DNA from: Rhodobacteraceae bacterium DSL-40
Lineage (GTDB): Bacteria; Pseudomonadota; Alphaproteobacteria; Rhodobacterales; Rhodobacteraceae
Assembly: GCA_003258405.1 (NCBI GenBank)
Contig: QKPN01000022.1
Coordinates: 1-64,000, forward strand
DNA: 64,000 nt
Reading direction: 5' to 3'
The translations under genes were made by a program, and so were the position numbers. The notes below the pieces were generated by a model. That model made no database searches and was not told the origin of the DNA. It saw nothing but the letters and a program-made list of their open reading frames with translations. Of the stretch, positions 56,892 to 64,000 are shown one piece after another. Numbering within the stretch: position 1 is the first letter of the stretch; each line of letters begins with the position of its first letter.

Positions 56892-58622
56892 ATGCGCAGG
56901 ATTGTGGAAACGGCAGTGCTCTGCCTCATGGCCGGGGCGCCGGCGCTCTGGGCCGAGGATCAGACGCCGCAGCCGGAAGCGACCACCGCCCTGACCGAGC
57001 GCGTCTCGGCCGAGGCTCAGGATTTCATGGTCGCCGCCGCCCATCCGCTGGCGGCGGAGGCGGGCTACGACATTCTCGAGGCGGGCGGCTCGGCCGCGGA
57101 TGCGGCGGTGGCCGTGCAGATGGTGCTCAACCTCGTCGAGCCGCAGAGCTCGGGGATCGGCGGCGGCGCCTTCCTGCTCTACGGCGATGCCGCGCTCGGG
57201 CGGCTCACGTCCTTCGACGGGCGGGAGACCGCGCCCGCGGCGGCCGGCCCCGACTACTGGCTGACGCCGGAGGGCGAGCCGATGGATTTCTTCGCCGCCG
57301 TGCCGGGCGGCAAGTCGGTCGGCGTGCCGGGGACGCTCGCGCTCATGAAGATGGTGCACGAGCGCTATGGCAAGCTGCCCTGGGCCACGCTCTTCGAGCC
57401 GGCGATCGCCATGGCCGAGGAGGGCTTTCCGGTCTCGCAGCGGCTTGCGGCCTCGATCGCCGAGGCCGAGGGGCTCGCAAGCTTTCCCGGGGCGCGCGCC
57501 CTCTTCTTCCACGAGGACGGCACGCCGCTCCAGGAAGGCGAGACGCTGCGCAATCCGGACTTCGCCCGCACGCTGCGGCTGATCGCCGCGGACGGGATCG
57601 GGCCGTTCTACCACGGCGCGATCGCGCGGGACATCGTGGCGGCGGTGAAGACCGAGACCAACCCCGGCGTGATGACGCTGGAGGATCTGGCGGGCTACAG
57701 GGTGATCGAGCGCGACCCGGTCTGCATGGAGTACCGCAGCTGGGAGGTTTGCGGCATGGGGCCGCCCTCCTCCGGCGCGCTGACCGTGGGGCAGATGCTC
57801 GGGATCCTCTCGCACTGGGATCTCCCGGCGATGGGGGAAGGGGTTCCGGCGACGCATCTCTTCCTCGAGGCGGCCAATCTCGCCTTCGCGGATCGCGGGC
57901 TCTACATGGCCGACAGCGATTTCGTCGACATGCCGGAGGGGCTGCTCGATCCGGACTACCTCGCGGGCCGGGCGGAGCTGATCGATCCCGAGCATGCGAT
58001 GGGCGAGGCCACGGCGGGTGAGCCGCCCTGGGACGAGGCGGCGCTGCGTGCGCCGGGGCTCGCGGCGCCCGAGCACGGCACCTCGCATTTCGTGATCGTC
58101 GATGCCGGGGGCGATGTCGTCTCGGCCACCACGACCATCGAGCAGGGCTTCGGCTCGCAGGTGGTGACGAACGGCTTCCTGCTCAACAACGAGCTGACCG
58201 ACTTCTCCTTCGTGGCGGAAGAGGACGGCAAGCCGGTGGCGAACCGCGTCGAGCCCGGCAAGCGGCCGCGCTCCTCGATGGCGCCGACGGTGGTGCTCGA
58301 GGAGGGCGTGCCGGTGCTGCTGGTGGGCTCGCCGGGGGGCTCGCGGATCATTCCCTACGTGGCGCAGGCGCTTGTGGGCATTCTCGACTTCGGGCTCGAC
58401 CCGCAGGAGGCGGTGGACCGGCCGCATGTGCTGAGCCGCAACGGCCCGGCCGATATCGAGGAAGGCCCGGAAGCGCAGGCGATGGCCGATGCGCTGGCGG
58501 GCCTCGGGCACGAGACGAAGATCCGCGATCTCAACTCCGGGCTTCATGCCATCGCCATCACGCCGGAGGGGCTCATCGGCGCGGCCGACAAGCGGCGCGA
58601 GGGCGAGGCGCTCGGGCAGTAG
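56892..58622 (+). CDS. ggt: Gamma-glutamyltransferase
   Basis: 576 residues. A signal peptide (about 1-22) sends it to the periplasm, where the Ntn-hydrolase precursor cleaves itself before the catalytic Thr in EHGTSHFVIVD (near residue 397). AGGSAADAAVAVQMVLNLVEPQSSGIGGG is the family start and GSPGGSRIIP the end-block. It cleaves glutathione and gamma-glutamyl compounds. ATG at 56892 after AGGGGGACAG. Divergent from mfd. Confidence 0.94.
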   Translation: MRRIVETAVLCLMAGAPALWAEDQTPQPEATTALTERVSAEAQDFMVAAAHPLAAEAGYDILEAGGSAADAAVAVQMVLNLVEPQSSGIGGGAFLLYGDAALGRLTSFDGRETAPAAAGPDYWLTPEGEPMDFFAAVPGGKSVGVPGTLALMKMVHERYGKLPWATLFEPAIAMAEEGFPVSQRLAASIAEAEGLASFPGARALFFHEDGTPLQEGETLRNPDFARTLRLIAADGIGPFYHGAIARDIVAAVKTETNPGVMTLEDLAGYRVIERDPVCMEYRSWEVCGMGPPSSGALTVGQMLGILSHWDLPAMGEGVPATHLFLEAANLAFADRGLYMADSDFVDMPEGLLDPDYLAGRAELIDPEHAMGEATAGEPPWDEAALRAPGLAAPEHGTSHFVIVDAGGDVVSATTTIEQGFGSQVVTNGFLLNNELTDFSFVAEEDGKPVANRVEPGKRPRSSMAPTVVLEEGVPVLLVGSPGGSRIIPYVAQALVGILDFGLDPQEAVDRPHVLSRNGPADIEEGPEAQAMADALAGLGHETKIRDLNSGLHAIAITPEGLIGAADKRREGEALGQ

Positions 58623-58650
58623 CTCCGCCGCGGCAAGCGGCCCCCTGCCC

Positions 58651-58677
58651 CCGCGCCGCCTCGACCCGGCGGCGCGG
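58651..58677. terminator. Hairpin after ggt
   Basis: CCGCGCCGCC-TCGACCC-GGCGGCGCGG, a perfect 10-bp stem 28 bases after the ggt stop, without a T tract. Confidence 0.5.
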
Positions 58678-58765
58678 GCGCGAGCGCGGGCGCGCTGGCC
58701 GTCGCCGGCGAAGACGCCGGGAGCGCGCGCGGATGTTCTGCGCCGGGAGCGCGGCCGTCCGCCGG

Positions 58766-58801
58766 AAAGCAAAGCGGCGCGGAGGTTTCCCTCCACGCCG
58801 C
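58766..58801 (-). terminator. Rho-independent terminator of the alpha operon
   Basis: On the minus strand GCGGCGTGGAGG-GAAA-CCTCCGCGCCGC forms a 12-bp stem with one G-T wobble and a GAAA tetraloop, followed by TTTGCTTT. It lies about 57 bases after the rplQ stop. Confidence 0.8.
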
Positions 58802-58824
58802 CGGATAGTCCTGATCTGTCGCGC

Positions 58825-58849
58825 GCGTCCGGTCTCGGGAGCCGGACGC
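58825..58849. other. Second hairpin between rplQ and its terminator
   Basis: GCGTCCGG - nine-base loop - CCGGACGC, directly after rplQ. No T tract. Probably supports termination or protects the mRNA end. Confidence 0.4.
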
Positions 58850-58857
58850 AGGGCCGC

Positions 58858-59280
58858 TTATGCCTCTGCGAGCGCCTCTTCGGCGGCGACGCGGGCCTTG
58901 TCGGCGGCGCCCTTGGCGTCGGCGTCACGGTCGACGAGCTCGATGATCGCCATCGGCGCCATGTCGCCATAGCGGAAGCCCGCCTTCAGCACGCGGCAGT
59001 AGCCGCCGTTGCGCGACGCGTAGCGGGGGCCGAGCACCTCGAAGAGCTTCGCGACATGCTGGTCCTGCTTGAGCTGCGAGGCCGCGAGGCGGCGGGCATG
59101 CAGGTCGCCACGCTTGCCGAGCGTGATGAGCTTGTCGATGATGCGGCGCAGTTCCTTCGCCTTCGGCAGGGTGGTCTTGATCTGCTCGTGCTCGATCAGG
59201 CTGCCGGCCATGTTGGCGAACAGCGCCTTGCGGTGTTCGTGGGTGCGGTTGAGCTTGCGGTAACCGTTACCGTGACGCAT
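58858..59280 (-). CDS. rplQ: 50S ribosomal protein L17
   Basis: 140 residues. [20 protein letters not shown] at the start and [31 protein letters not shown] near 90-120 are diagnostic. It sits at the polypeptide exit region of the large subunit. It is the last gene of the alpha operon, 121 bases after rpoA, and is followed by a strong terminator. Confidence 0.98.
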   Translation of the reverse strand: MRHGNGYRKLNRTHEHRKALFANMAGSLIEHEQIKTTLPKAKELRRIIDKLITLGKRGDLHARRLAASQLKQDQHVAKLFEVLGPRYASRNGGYCRVLKAGFRYGDMAPMAIIELVDRDADAKGAADKARVAAEEALAEA

Positions 59281-59369
59281 TTTCTATCTCCGTTTCAGTC
59301 GTTTTGCTTTGTCCGGCGGCCCTTGACGTGGGACCGCGCTCCTTGGGGCGGGAATGCCCGTCTGCCGAC

Positions 59370-59389
59370 GGGGCCCCTGACGGGGCCCC
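59370..59389. other. Hairpin between rpoA and rplQ
   Basis: GGGGCCCC-TGAC-GGGGCCCC, an 8-bp perfect stem in the gap between rpoA and rplQ, 13 bases after the rpoA stop. No T run follows. Possible processing or attenuation site. Confidence 0.45.
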
Positions 59390-59401
59390 GCGGGCGGAAG
59401 A

Positions 59402-60421
59402 TCAGAACTGATCTTCGTAGTTCTTGGCCAGATCCTCGATGTTCTCGGGCGGCCAGTCGATGATCTCCATGCCGAGGTGGAGACCCATGGAGGTGAGAAC
59501 CTCCTTGATCTCGTTGAGAGACTTGCGGCCGAAGTTCGGCGTGCGCAGCATCTCGGCCTCGGTCTTCTGGATGAGATCCCCGATGTAGACGATATTGTCG
59601 TTCTTGAGGCAGTTGGCCGAACGCACCGAAAGCTCGAGCTCGTCCACCTTCTTGAGCAGAAGCGGGTTGAACTCGAGATCGTCCTGCTCGTCCTGACGGA
59701 CGCCCGCCTGCGGCTCCTCGAAGTTGACGAAGACGGAGAGCTGGTCCTGGACGATGCGCGCGGCGAAGGCCACGGCATCCTCGGGCTTGATGGAGCCATC
59801 CGTCTCGATCGAGAGCATCAGCTTGTCGTAGTCGAGCACCTGGCCCTCACGGGTGGGTTCGACCTTGTAGGAGACCTTCTTGATCGGCGAGAAGAGCGCA
59901 TCCACCGAAATGAGCCCGATCGGCGCATCCTCGGGGCGGTTCTTGTCGGCTGCGACATAGCCCTTGCCGGTCTCGACGACGAGCTCCATGAAGAGCGAGG
60001 CGCCGTCATCGAGGTGGCAGATCACGTGGTCGCGGTTCAGCACCTGGATGCCGTTGGTCTCGACGATGTCGGCGGCGGTCACGACGCCCGGGCCGGTCGC
60101 CCGCACCTCGAGCCGCTTCGGCCCCTCGACCTCCATCTTGATCGACACGCCCTTGAGGTTGAGCACGATGTCGGTCACATCTTCCCGGACGCCCGCCACC
60201 GAGGAGAACTCGTGGAGCACGCCGTCGATCTGCACGGAGGTGATCGCGGCACCCTGGAGCGAGGACATGAGCACGCGGCGCAGCGCGTTGCCCAGCGTCA
60301 GGCCGAAGCCGCGCTCGAGGGGTTCGGCAATCACGGTTGCCTGACGTTCCGGATCGGCACCGGGCTTGAAGTCGAGGGCGGTCGGCCGGATCAGTTCCTG
60401 CCAGTTCTTATGGATCATCAT
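59402..60421 (-). CDS. rpoA: DNA-directed RNA polymerase subunit alpha
   Basis: 339 residues. The N-terminal assembly domain ([20 protein letters not shown]) and the C-terminal helix-hairpin-helix domain ([25 protein letters not shown]-like [23 protein letters not shown]) that contacts UP elements and activators are complete. It starts 119 bases after rpsK; a 16-bp hairpin lies in that gap. Confidence 0.98.
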   Translation of the reverse strand: MMIHKNWQELIRPTALDFKPGADPERQATVIAEPLERGFGLTLGNALRRVLMSSLQGAAITSVQIDGVLHEFSSVAGVREDVTDIVLNLKGVSIKMEVEGPKRLEVRATGPGVVTAADIVETNGIQVLNRDHVICHLDDGASLFMELVVETGKGYVAADKNRPEDAPIGLISVDALFSPIKKVSYKVEPTREGQVLDYDKLMLSIETDGSIKPEDAVAFAARIVQDQLSVFVNFEEPQAGVRQDEQDDLEFNPLLLKKVDELELSVRSANCLKNDNIVYIGDLIQKTEAEMLRTPNFGRKSLNEIKEVLTSMGLHLGMEIIDWPPENIEDLAKNYEDQF

Positions 60422-60492
60422 TGGCCTTGGTCCTCCATTCCTGTCCGCCGGTCAGATCCCATTGACCCGCGAACGCCCGAGGGAAAAGCACT

Positions 60493-60528
60493 CGTCACCG
60501 TCCGGCCGAAACCGGCCGGACGGTGACG
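60493..60528 (-). terminator. Perfect 16-bp hairpin between rpsK and rpoA
   Basis: CGTCACCGTCCGGCCG on both strands around a four-base loop, followed on the minus strand by CTTTTCC. It starts 12 bases after the rpsK stop and is strong enough to be a partial terminator, separating ribosomal-protein from RNA-polymerase output. Confidence 0.65.
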
Positions 60529-60540
60529 ATGTTCATGTCG

Positions 60541-60930
60541 TCAGACGCGACGGCGCTTCGGCGGACGGCAGCCGTTGTGCGCGATCGGGGTCACATCGCG
60601 AATCGCGGTGATCTGGAACCCGACGGCGCTGAGGGCGCGCAGCGCGCTCTCACGGCCCGAACCCGGCCCCTGCACCTCGACCTCGAGGGTGCGCACGCCG
60701 TGCTCCTGGGCCTTCTTGCCCGCATCCTCGGCGGCCATCTGCGCCGCATAGGGGGTCGACTTGCGCGAGCCCTTGAAGCCCATCGTGCCGGCCGAAGACC
60801 ATGCGATCGCGTTGCCCTGGGCATCCGCGATCAGGATCTTGGTGTTGTTGAAGCTGGCGTTCACATGTGCGACGCCGGTCGAAATATTCTTGCGTTCCTT
60901 GCGCTTAACGCGCGCCTTTTCACGTGCCAT
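60541..60930 (-). CDS. rpsK: 30S ribosomal protein S11
   Basis: 129 residues. [40 protein letters not shown] and the basic end [12 protein letters not shown] are typical. It forms part of the 30S platform. It follows rpsM by 12 bases. Confidence 0.98.
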   Translation of the reverse strand: MAREKARVKRKERKNISTGVAHVNASFNNTKILIADAQGNAIAWSSAGTMGFKGSRKSTPYAAQMAAEDAGKKAQEHGVRTLEVEVQGPGSGRESALRALSAVGFQITAIRDVTPIAHNGCRPPKRRRV

Positions 60931-60942
60931 TGCTCGCGCCCC

Positions 60943-61311
60943 TTATTTCTTCTTGCCTGCGATCGCCTTCGCCGGGCCCTTGCGGGTACGAGCGTTGGTG
61001 TGGGTCCGCTGTCCGCGCACCGGCAGGCCGCGGCGGTGACGCAGGCCGCGGTAGCAGCCGAGGTCCATCAGCCGCTTGATGTTCATCTGCTTCTCGCGCC
61101 GAAGGTCGCCTTCGACCATCAGGTTCGCGTCGATATACTCGCGAATCCGCAGCACGTCCGCATCGCTCAGTTCGTTCACGCGGCGGTCGGCGGGGATCTC
61201 GAGTGAATCACACAGCGCCTGCGCGCTCGTGCGGCCGATGCCATGGATGTAGGTGAGCGCGATCAGCACCCTCTTGTTCGTCGGAATGTTAACGCCAGCT
61301 ATGCGCGCCAA
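60943..61311 (-). CDS. rpsM: 30S ribosomal protein S13
   Basis: 122 residues. [20 protein letters not shown] at the start, [20 protein letters not shown] near 90-110. It lies in the 30S head and contacts the 50S and tRNAs. The start codon is TTG at 61311 with a GGAG site upstream; no ATG or GTG gives a complete N-terminus. It is the first gene of the alpha operon here, with its own promoter. Confidence 0.97.
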   Translation of the reverse strand: MARIAGVNIPTNKRVLIALTYIHGIGRTSAQALCDSLEIPADRRVNELSDADVLRIREYIDANLMVEGDLRREKQMNIKRLMDLGCYRGLRHRRGLPVRGQRTHTNARTRKGPAKAIAGKKK

Positions 61312-61475
61312 GGTTCAAGCTCCGTTCCATCTCGGCCCCCCTCAAGAGGCCCTTTCTCATATGCCAATGCCCGCCGCCCTGCGGCAGGCTCCCGATACCC
61401 AACTCCCTGGGCCAGACATCCCGCGTCCCCGAGGTGAAATGTAGAGGGAACGACTCTCCTTCCGGAGAGAGCGCG

Positions 61476-61503
61476 GAGTATAGAAACCGTGAACCTGCCG
61501 TCA
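61476..61503 (-). promoter_or_regulatory. Promoter of the rpsM-rpsK-rpoA-rplQ operon
   Basis: On the minus strand TTGACG (61503-61498), 16-base spacer, TATACT (61481-61476), each 5 of 6 to consensus. The leader to rpsM is about 155 bases and holds a hairpin CTCTCC-TTCC-GGAGAG near the transcription start, a possible autoregulation target. Confidence 0.65.
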
Positions 61504-61563
61504 AGGGCGGATTTGCGCAAAGATGCAAGGCCGGAAACCGGGGTTCTTTCCCCCGAAAACGAG

Positions 61564-61588
61564 GCGACCCGGCCGGGGGCCGGGTCGC
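61564..61588 (-). terminator. Terminator after adk
   Basis: GCGACCCGGC-CGGGG-GCCGGGTCGC, perfect 10-bp stem, followed on the minus strand by CTCGTTTTC. It lies about 50 bases after the adk stop. Confidence 0.72.
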
Positions 61589-61606
61589 AGGAATGGTGTT
61601 GCACGG

Positions 61607-61632
61607 GCGGGAGCCAAAACGCGGGCTCCCGC
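61607..61632 (-). terminator. First hairpin after adk
   Basis: GCGGGAGCC - eight-base loop with AAAA - GGCTCCCGC, a perfect 9-bp stem eight bases after the adk stop. It pairs with the next hairpin as a tandem terminator. Confidence 0.6.
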
Positions 61633-61639
61633 GCGGCGG

Positions 61640-62206
61640 TCAGGCCAGGACGCCCGAGATCGCCGAGGTCACGTCGTCGATGCTCTTCGCCCCGTCGACC
61701 GTCCTGAGCTTCCCGGTGCCGCGGTAGTAGTCGATGAGCGGCGCCGTCTCGGCATGGTAGACCTTGAGGCGCTTCTTCAGCGTCTCGGCATTGTCGTCGG
61801 CGCGGGTGCCACCGGTTTCGGCGGCACGCTTCTCGATGCGGCCGACGAGAAGCTCGTCATCCACCTGCATCTCGACCACGGCATCGAGGGTCATGCCCTT
61901 CTCGGCGAGAAGCTTGTCGAGCGCCTCGGCCTGGGCCGTGGTGCGCGGAAAGCCGTCAAAGATCACCCCGTTCTTCGTGTCCGGCTGGTCAAGACGTTCC
62001 GAGACGACGCCGATGACGATGTCGTCGGACACGAGCTGGCCCGCCTCCATCACCGCCTTCGCCTTCAGTCCGACTTCCGATCCCGCGGCAACCGCCGCCC
62101 GGAGCATGTCTCCGGTGGAAAGCTGAATCAGTCCGTGATTTGCCACGAGGCGCAGTGCCTGCGTGCCCTTGCCGGCGCCCGGCGGGCCAAGCAGTATAAT
62201 GTTCAT
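61640..62206 (-). CDS. adk: Adenylate kinase
   Basis: 188 residues, the short-lid form. The P-loop GPPGAGKGTQA starts at residue 7; FDGFPRTTAQAEALD lies near 85 and the Arg-rich lid EKRAAETGGTRADDNAE lacks zinc cysteines. It balances ATP, ADP and AMP. Its start overlaps the secY stop (ATGA), the usual coupling in the spc operon. Confidence 0.97.
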   Translation of the reverse strand: MNIILLGPPGAGKGTQALRLVANHGLIQLSTGDMLRAAVAAGSEVGLKAKAVMEAGQLVSDDIVIGVVSERLDQPDTKNGVIFDGFPRTTAQAEALDKLLAEKGMTLDAVVEMQVDDELLVGRIEKRAAETGGTRADDNAETLKKRLKVYHAETAPLIDYYRGTGKLRTVDGAKSIDDVTSAISGVLA

Positions 62207-63567
62207 CGCCGAGTTTTCCTCCGTCCCTTGTTTCCCCTGCCGCGTAGCTGCGACCTCTCGATCAGCCCCTCATACTGATGAGCAAGCAGATGTGACTGAA
62301 TCTGCGTGATGGTGTCCATAGTTACCGACACGACGATCAGCAGGGAAGTGCCTCCAAAGTAGAATGGCACAGAAAGCTGGGAGATGAGCACCTCGGGGAG
62401 AAGACAGACGGCGGCGAGATAGGCCGAACCGATCACCAGGATGCGCGAGACGACGTAATCGAGATATTCGATCGTCTTCTGGCCCGGCCGGATGCCGGGA
62501 ATGAACCCGCCCTGCTTCTTGAGGTTGTCGGCGACGTCGTCGGATTTGAACGCCACGTTCGCGGTATAGAAGTAGGCGAAGAACACGATCAGCGCGCCGA
62601 AGAAGAGGATGTGCAGCGGCTGGCCACGGCCCATGTATGCCGCGACATAGCTCAGGAAGCCGTTGCCGCCGCTGGCGGCCGCCCCCGAGAAGGTGGTGAT
62701 CGTCGCAGGCAGGAGCAGCAGCGAGGAGGCGAAGATCGCCGGGATCACGCCGGCCGGGTTCACCTTGACCGGCAGATGCGAGCTCTCGCCGCCATAGACC
62801 TTCATGCCGACCTGGCGCTTGGGATACTGGATGTGGATCTTGCGGAGCGCGCGCTCCATGAAGACCACGAAGGCCACCACCAGCACCGCCATGATGATGA
62901 CGCCGATGATGACGACCGGGCTCAGCGCCCCGGTGCGGCCCTGGGTGAAGAAGCGGGCCAGCGCGCCGGGGAAGTTCGCGACGATGCCGGTGAAGATGAT
63001 GAGGGAGATGCCGTTGCCGATGCCGCGCGAGGTGATCTGCTCGCCGAGCCACATCAGGAACATGGTGCCGCCGACGAGCGTGATGACGACGCTGATGCGG
63101 AAGAACCAGCCCGGATCATGCGCCATGTTCTCCGCCTCGAGCCCGACCGCGAGCCCGTAGGCCTGGAAGGTGGCGAGGAAGACGGTGCCGTAGCGGGTAT
63201 ACTGGTTGATCTTCTTGCGGCCCGCCTCGCCCTCTTTCTTGAGCGCCATCAGGCTCGGCACCATCGAGGCCATGAGCTGGATGATGATCGAGGCCGAGAT
63301 GTAGGGCATGATGCCGAGCGCGAAGATCGCCATCCGGCCGACCGCACCCCCGGTGAACATGTTGAGCATGCCCCCGATTCCGGCGCTCGCCTGATCGAAG
63401 AACGCAGCCAGTCGGGCGGCGTCGATCCCCGGAACGGGGATGTAGGTCCCCACCCGGTAGACAATGAGCAGGCCGATGGCGAAAAGGATGCGGTGCTGGA
63501 GATCCTTGGCCTTGCCGAAGGTGCCCCAGCTGAGGTTGGCGGCCATCTGTTCTGCTGCCGATGCCAT
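62203..63567 (-). CDS. secY: Protein translocase subunit SecY
   Basis: 454 residues, ten membrane helices. The channel of the Sec translocon. Visible are MFTGGAVGRMAIFALGIMPYISASII (helix 2 region), YGGESSHLPVKVNPAGVIPAIFASS and IQSHLLAHQYEGLIERSQLRGRG near the C-terminus. It follows rplO by 114 bases and overlaps adk. Confidence 0.98.
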   Translation of the reverse strand: MASAAEQMAANLSWGTFGKAKDLQHRILFAIGLLIVYRVGTYIPVPGIDAARLAAFFDQASAGIGGMLNMFTGGAVGRMAIFALGIMPYISASIIIQLMASMVPSLMALKKEGEAGRKKINQYTRYGTVFLATFQAYGLAVGLEAENMAHDPGWFFRISVVITLVGGTMFLMWLGEQITSRGIGNGISLIIFTGIVANFPGALARFFTQGRTGALSPVVIIGVIIMAVLVVAFVVFMERALRKIHIQYPKRQVGMKVYGGESSHLPVKVNPAGVIPAIFASSLLLLPATITTFSGAAASGGNGFLSYVAAYMGRGQPLHILFFGALIVFFAYFYTANVAFKSDDVADNLKKQGGFIPGIRPGQKTIEYLDYVVSRILVIGSAYLAAVCLLPEVLISQLSVPFYFGGTSLLIVVSVTMDTITQIQSHLLAHQYEGLIERSQLRGRGNKGRRKTRR

Positions 63568-63681
63568 GAAGGCCCTCCCAAAAGCTCGCCGCCGGGCTAG
63601 GGTCTCGGAATGGGTCCCCGCGGCACCGGCGGCGCAAAAAGTCGGCTATGACTTAGGCCGCCCGGCGGGCGACCACAAGTC

Positions 63682-64000
63682 TCATTCGGCGGGAGCTTCG
63701 GCTTTCGCGGGCGCAAGCGCCGTGAAGCTGCCACCGGCCTTCTCGATCGCCTCGACGGCCGCCTTGGAGGCGCCGGTGAGCGTGAGGTTGACCGAAGCGG
63801 TCAGTTCGCCCTTGGCGAGCAGGCGGATGCCGTCGCGCTTGCGGCGCACGAGGCCGCTCTGGATCAGCACATCCTCGTCGACCGGCGCGGTCGCGTCGAT
63901 CTTGCCGGCGTCGATGAACTTCTGGAGCAGGCCCAGGTTGATCACCGCGTGGCGCTTGGCGTTGATGTTGTTGAAGCCGCGCTTCGGCAGGCGCTGGTAG
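63682..64000 (-). CDS. rplO: 50S ribosomal protein L15, partial (cut by right edge)
   Basis: The last 105 residues are visible, beginning [25 protein letters not shown]. The GTG at 63945 is internal and should not be used as a start, because the conserved part continues to the edge. [19 protein letters not shown] and [12 protein letters not shown] are typical L15 blocks. An Ala/Glu-rich tail ([10 protein letters not shown]) extends the C-terminus. It is upstream of secY in the spc operon. Confidence 0.95.
   Translation of the reverse strand, partial: YQRLPKRGFNNINAKRHAVINLGLLQKFIDAGKIDATAPVDEDVLIQSGLVRRKRDGIRLLAKGELTASVNLTLTGASKAAVEAIEKAGGSFTALAPAKAEAPAE

Noticed and set aside
53283-58622. 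Plus-strand open frame of 1779 codons covering mfd antisense and ggt
   Set aside because: The first two thirds are the complement of mfd and consist of Glu/Asp/Ala/Gly/Arg-rich text caused by GC codon bias; only the ggt part from 56892 is real.
63682-63945. Complete 87-residue protein at the right edge
   Set aside because: It is the C-terminal part of L15; conserved residues continue to the window end.

Overview
The window is chromosomal DNA of a high-GC alphaproteobacterium, most likely of the order Rhodobacterales (Rhodobacter/Roseobacter group). Support comes from an AcuR-AcuI pair, a SmoS-type sorbitol dehydrogenase, the argS-SPOR-nagZ-scpA-scpB run, the dacA-tmk-holB-tatD-MBL run, ctaD followed by a DUF2244 gene, and a tRNA-His with G1:U72, discriminator A73 and no encoded extra G. 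I cannot name the genus. No rRNA, CRISPR array, prophage or insertion sequence was seen.

Layout: 1-0.6 kb is an AT-rich gene fragment cut by the left edge, probably foreign. 0.7-6.6 kb (minus) holds grpB-like, scpB, scpA, nagZ, a SPOR protein and argS, tightly overlapping. 7.1-15.4 kb (plus) holds a lipoprotein, dacA, tmk, holB, tatD, an MBL hydrolase, an AEC transporter and an MHYT-GGDEF-EAL protein. 15.4-20.1 kb holds a secreted protein, DUF2244, cytochrome oxidase subunit I, MmcB, DUF6324, tRNA-His and a cytochrome b. 20.2-23.0 kb holds a two-component system transcribed towards that cytochrome, and a divergent phosphatase. 23.1-28.7 kb is accessory: smoS with the end of a lost ABC ATPase, an RTX metalloprotease, a peroxidase-like protein, acuI, acuR and a GlcG protein. 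28.9-37.8 kb is a complete alpha-glucoside/disaccharide system: LacI regulator, binding protein, two permeases, ATPase and two GH13 glucosidases. 37.9-45.1 kb (minus) holds an outer-membrane protein, a sulfotransferase-like protein with a class IV aminotransferase, and a TRAP transporter-amidase operon ending in an unlisted 53-residue membrane protein. 45.3-58.6 kb holds dgt, erpA, a hybrid kinase, xth, an MFS/Lrp divergent pair, a GNAT protein, mfd and ggt. 58.9-64 kb (minus) is the ribosomal end of the spc/alpha region: rplO (cut by the right edge), secY, adk, rpsM, rpsK, rpoA, rplQ.

The best-supported regulatory story is the sugar operon. A perfect LacI-type palindrome lies just after a promoter before the binding-protein gene, and two imperfect copies precede the regulator. 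The two glucosidases differ at the residue after the catalytic Asp (Val versus Ala), which predicts alpha-1,6 and alpha-1,4 cleavage respectively. Other points of interest are an 11-bp direct-repeat array upstream of the metalloprotease, a relic of a polyol transporter ATPase, the separation of dgt from argS by about 38 kb, and strong intra-operon hairpins in the ribosomal alpha operon. I did not find a clearly unprecedented multi-gene system.
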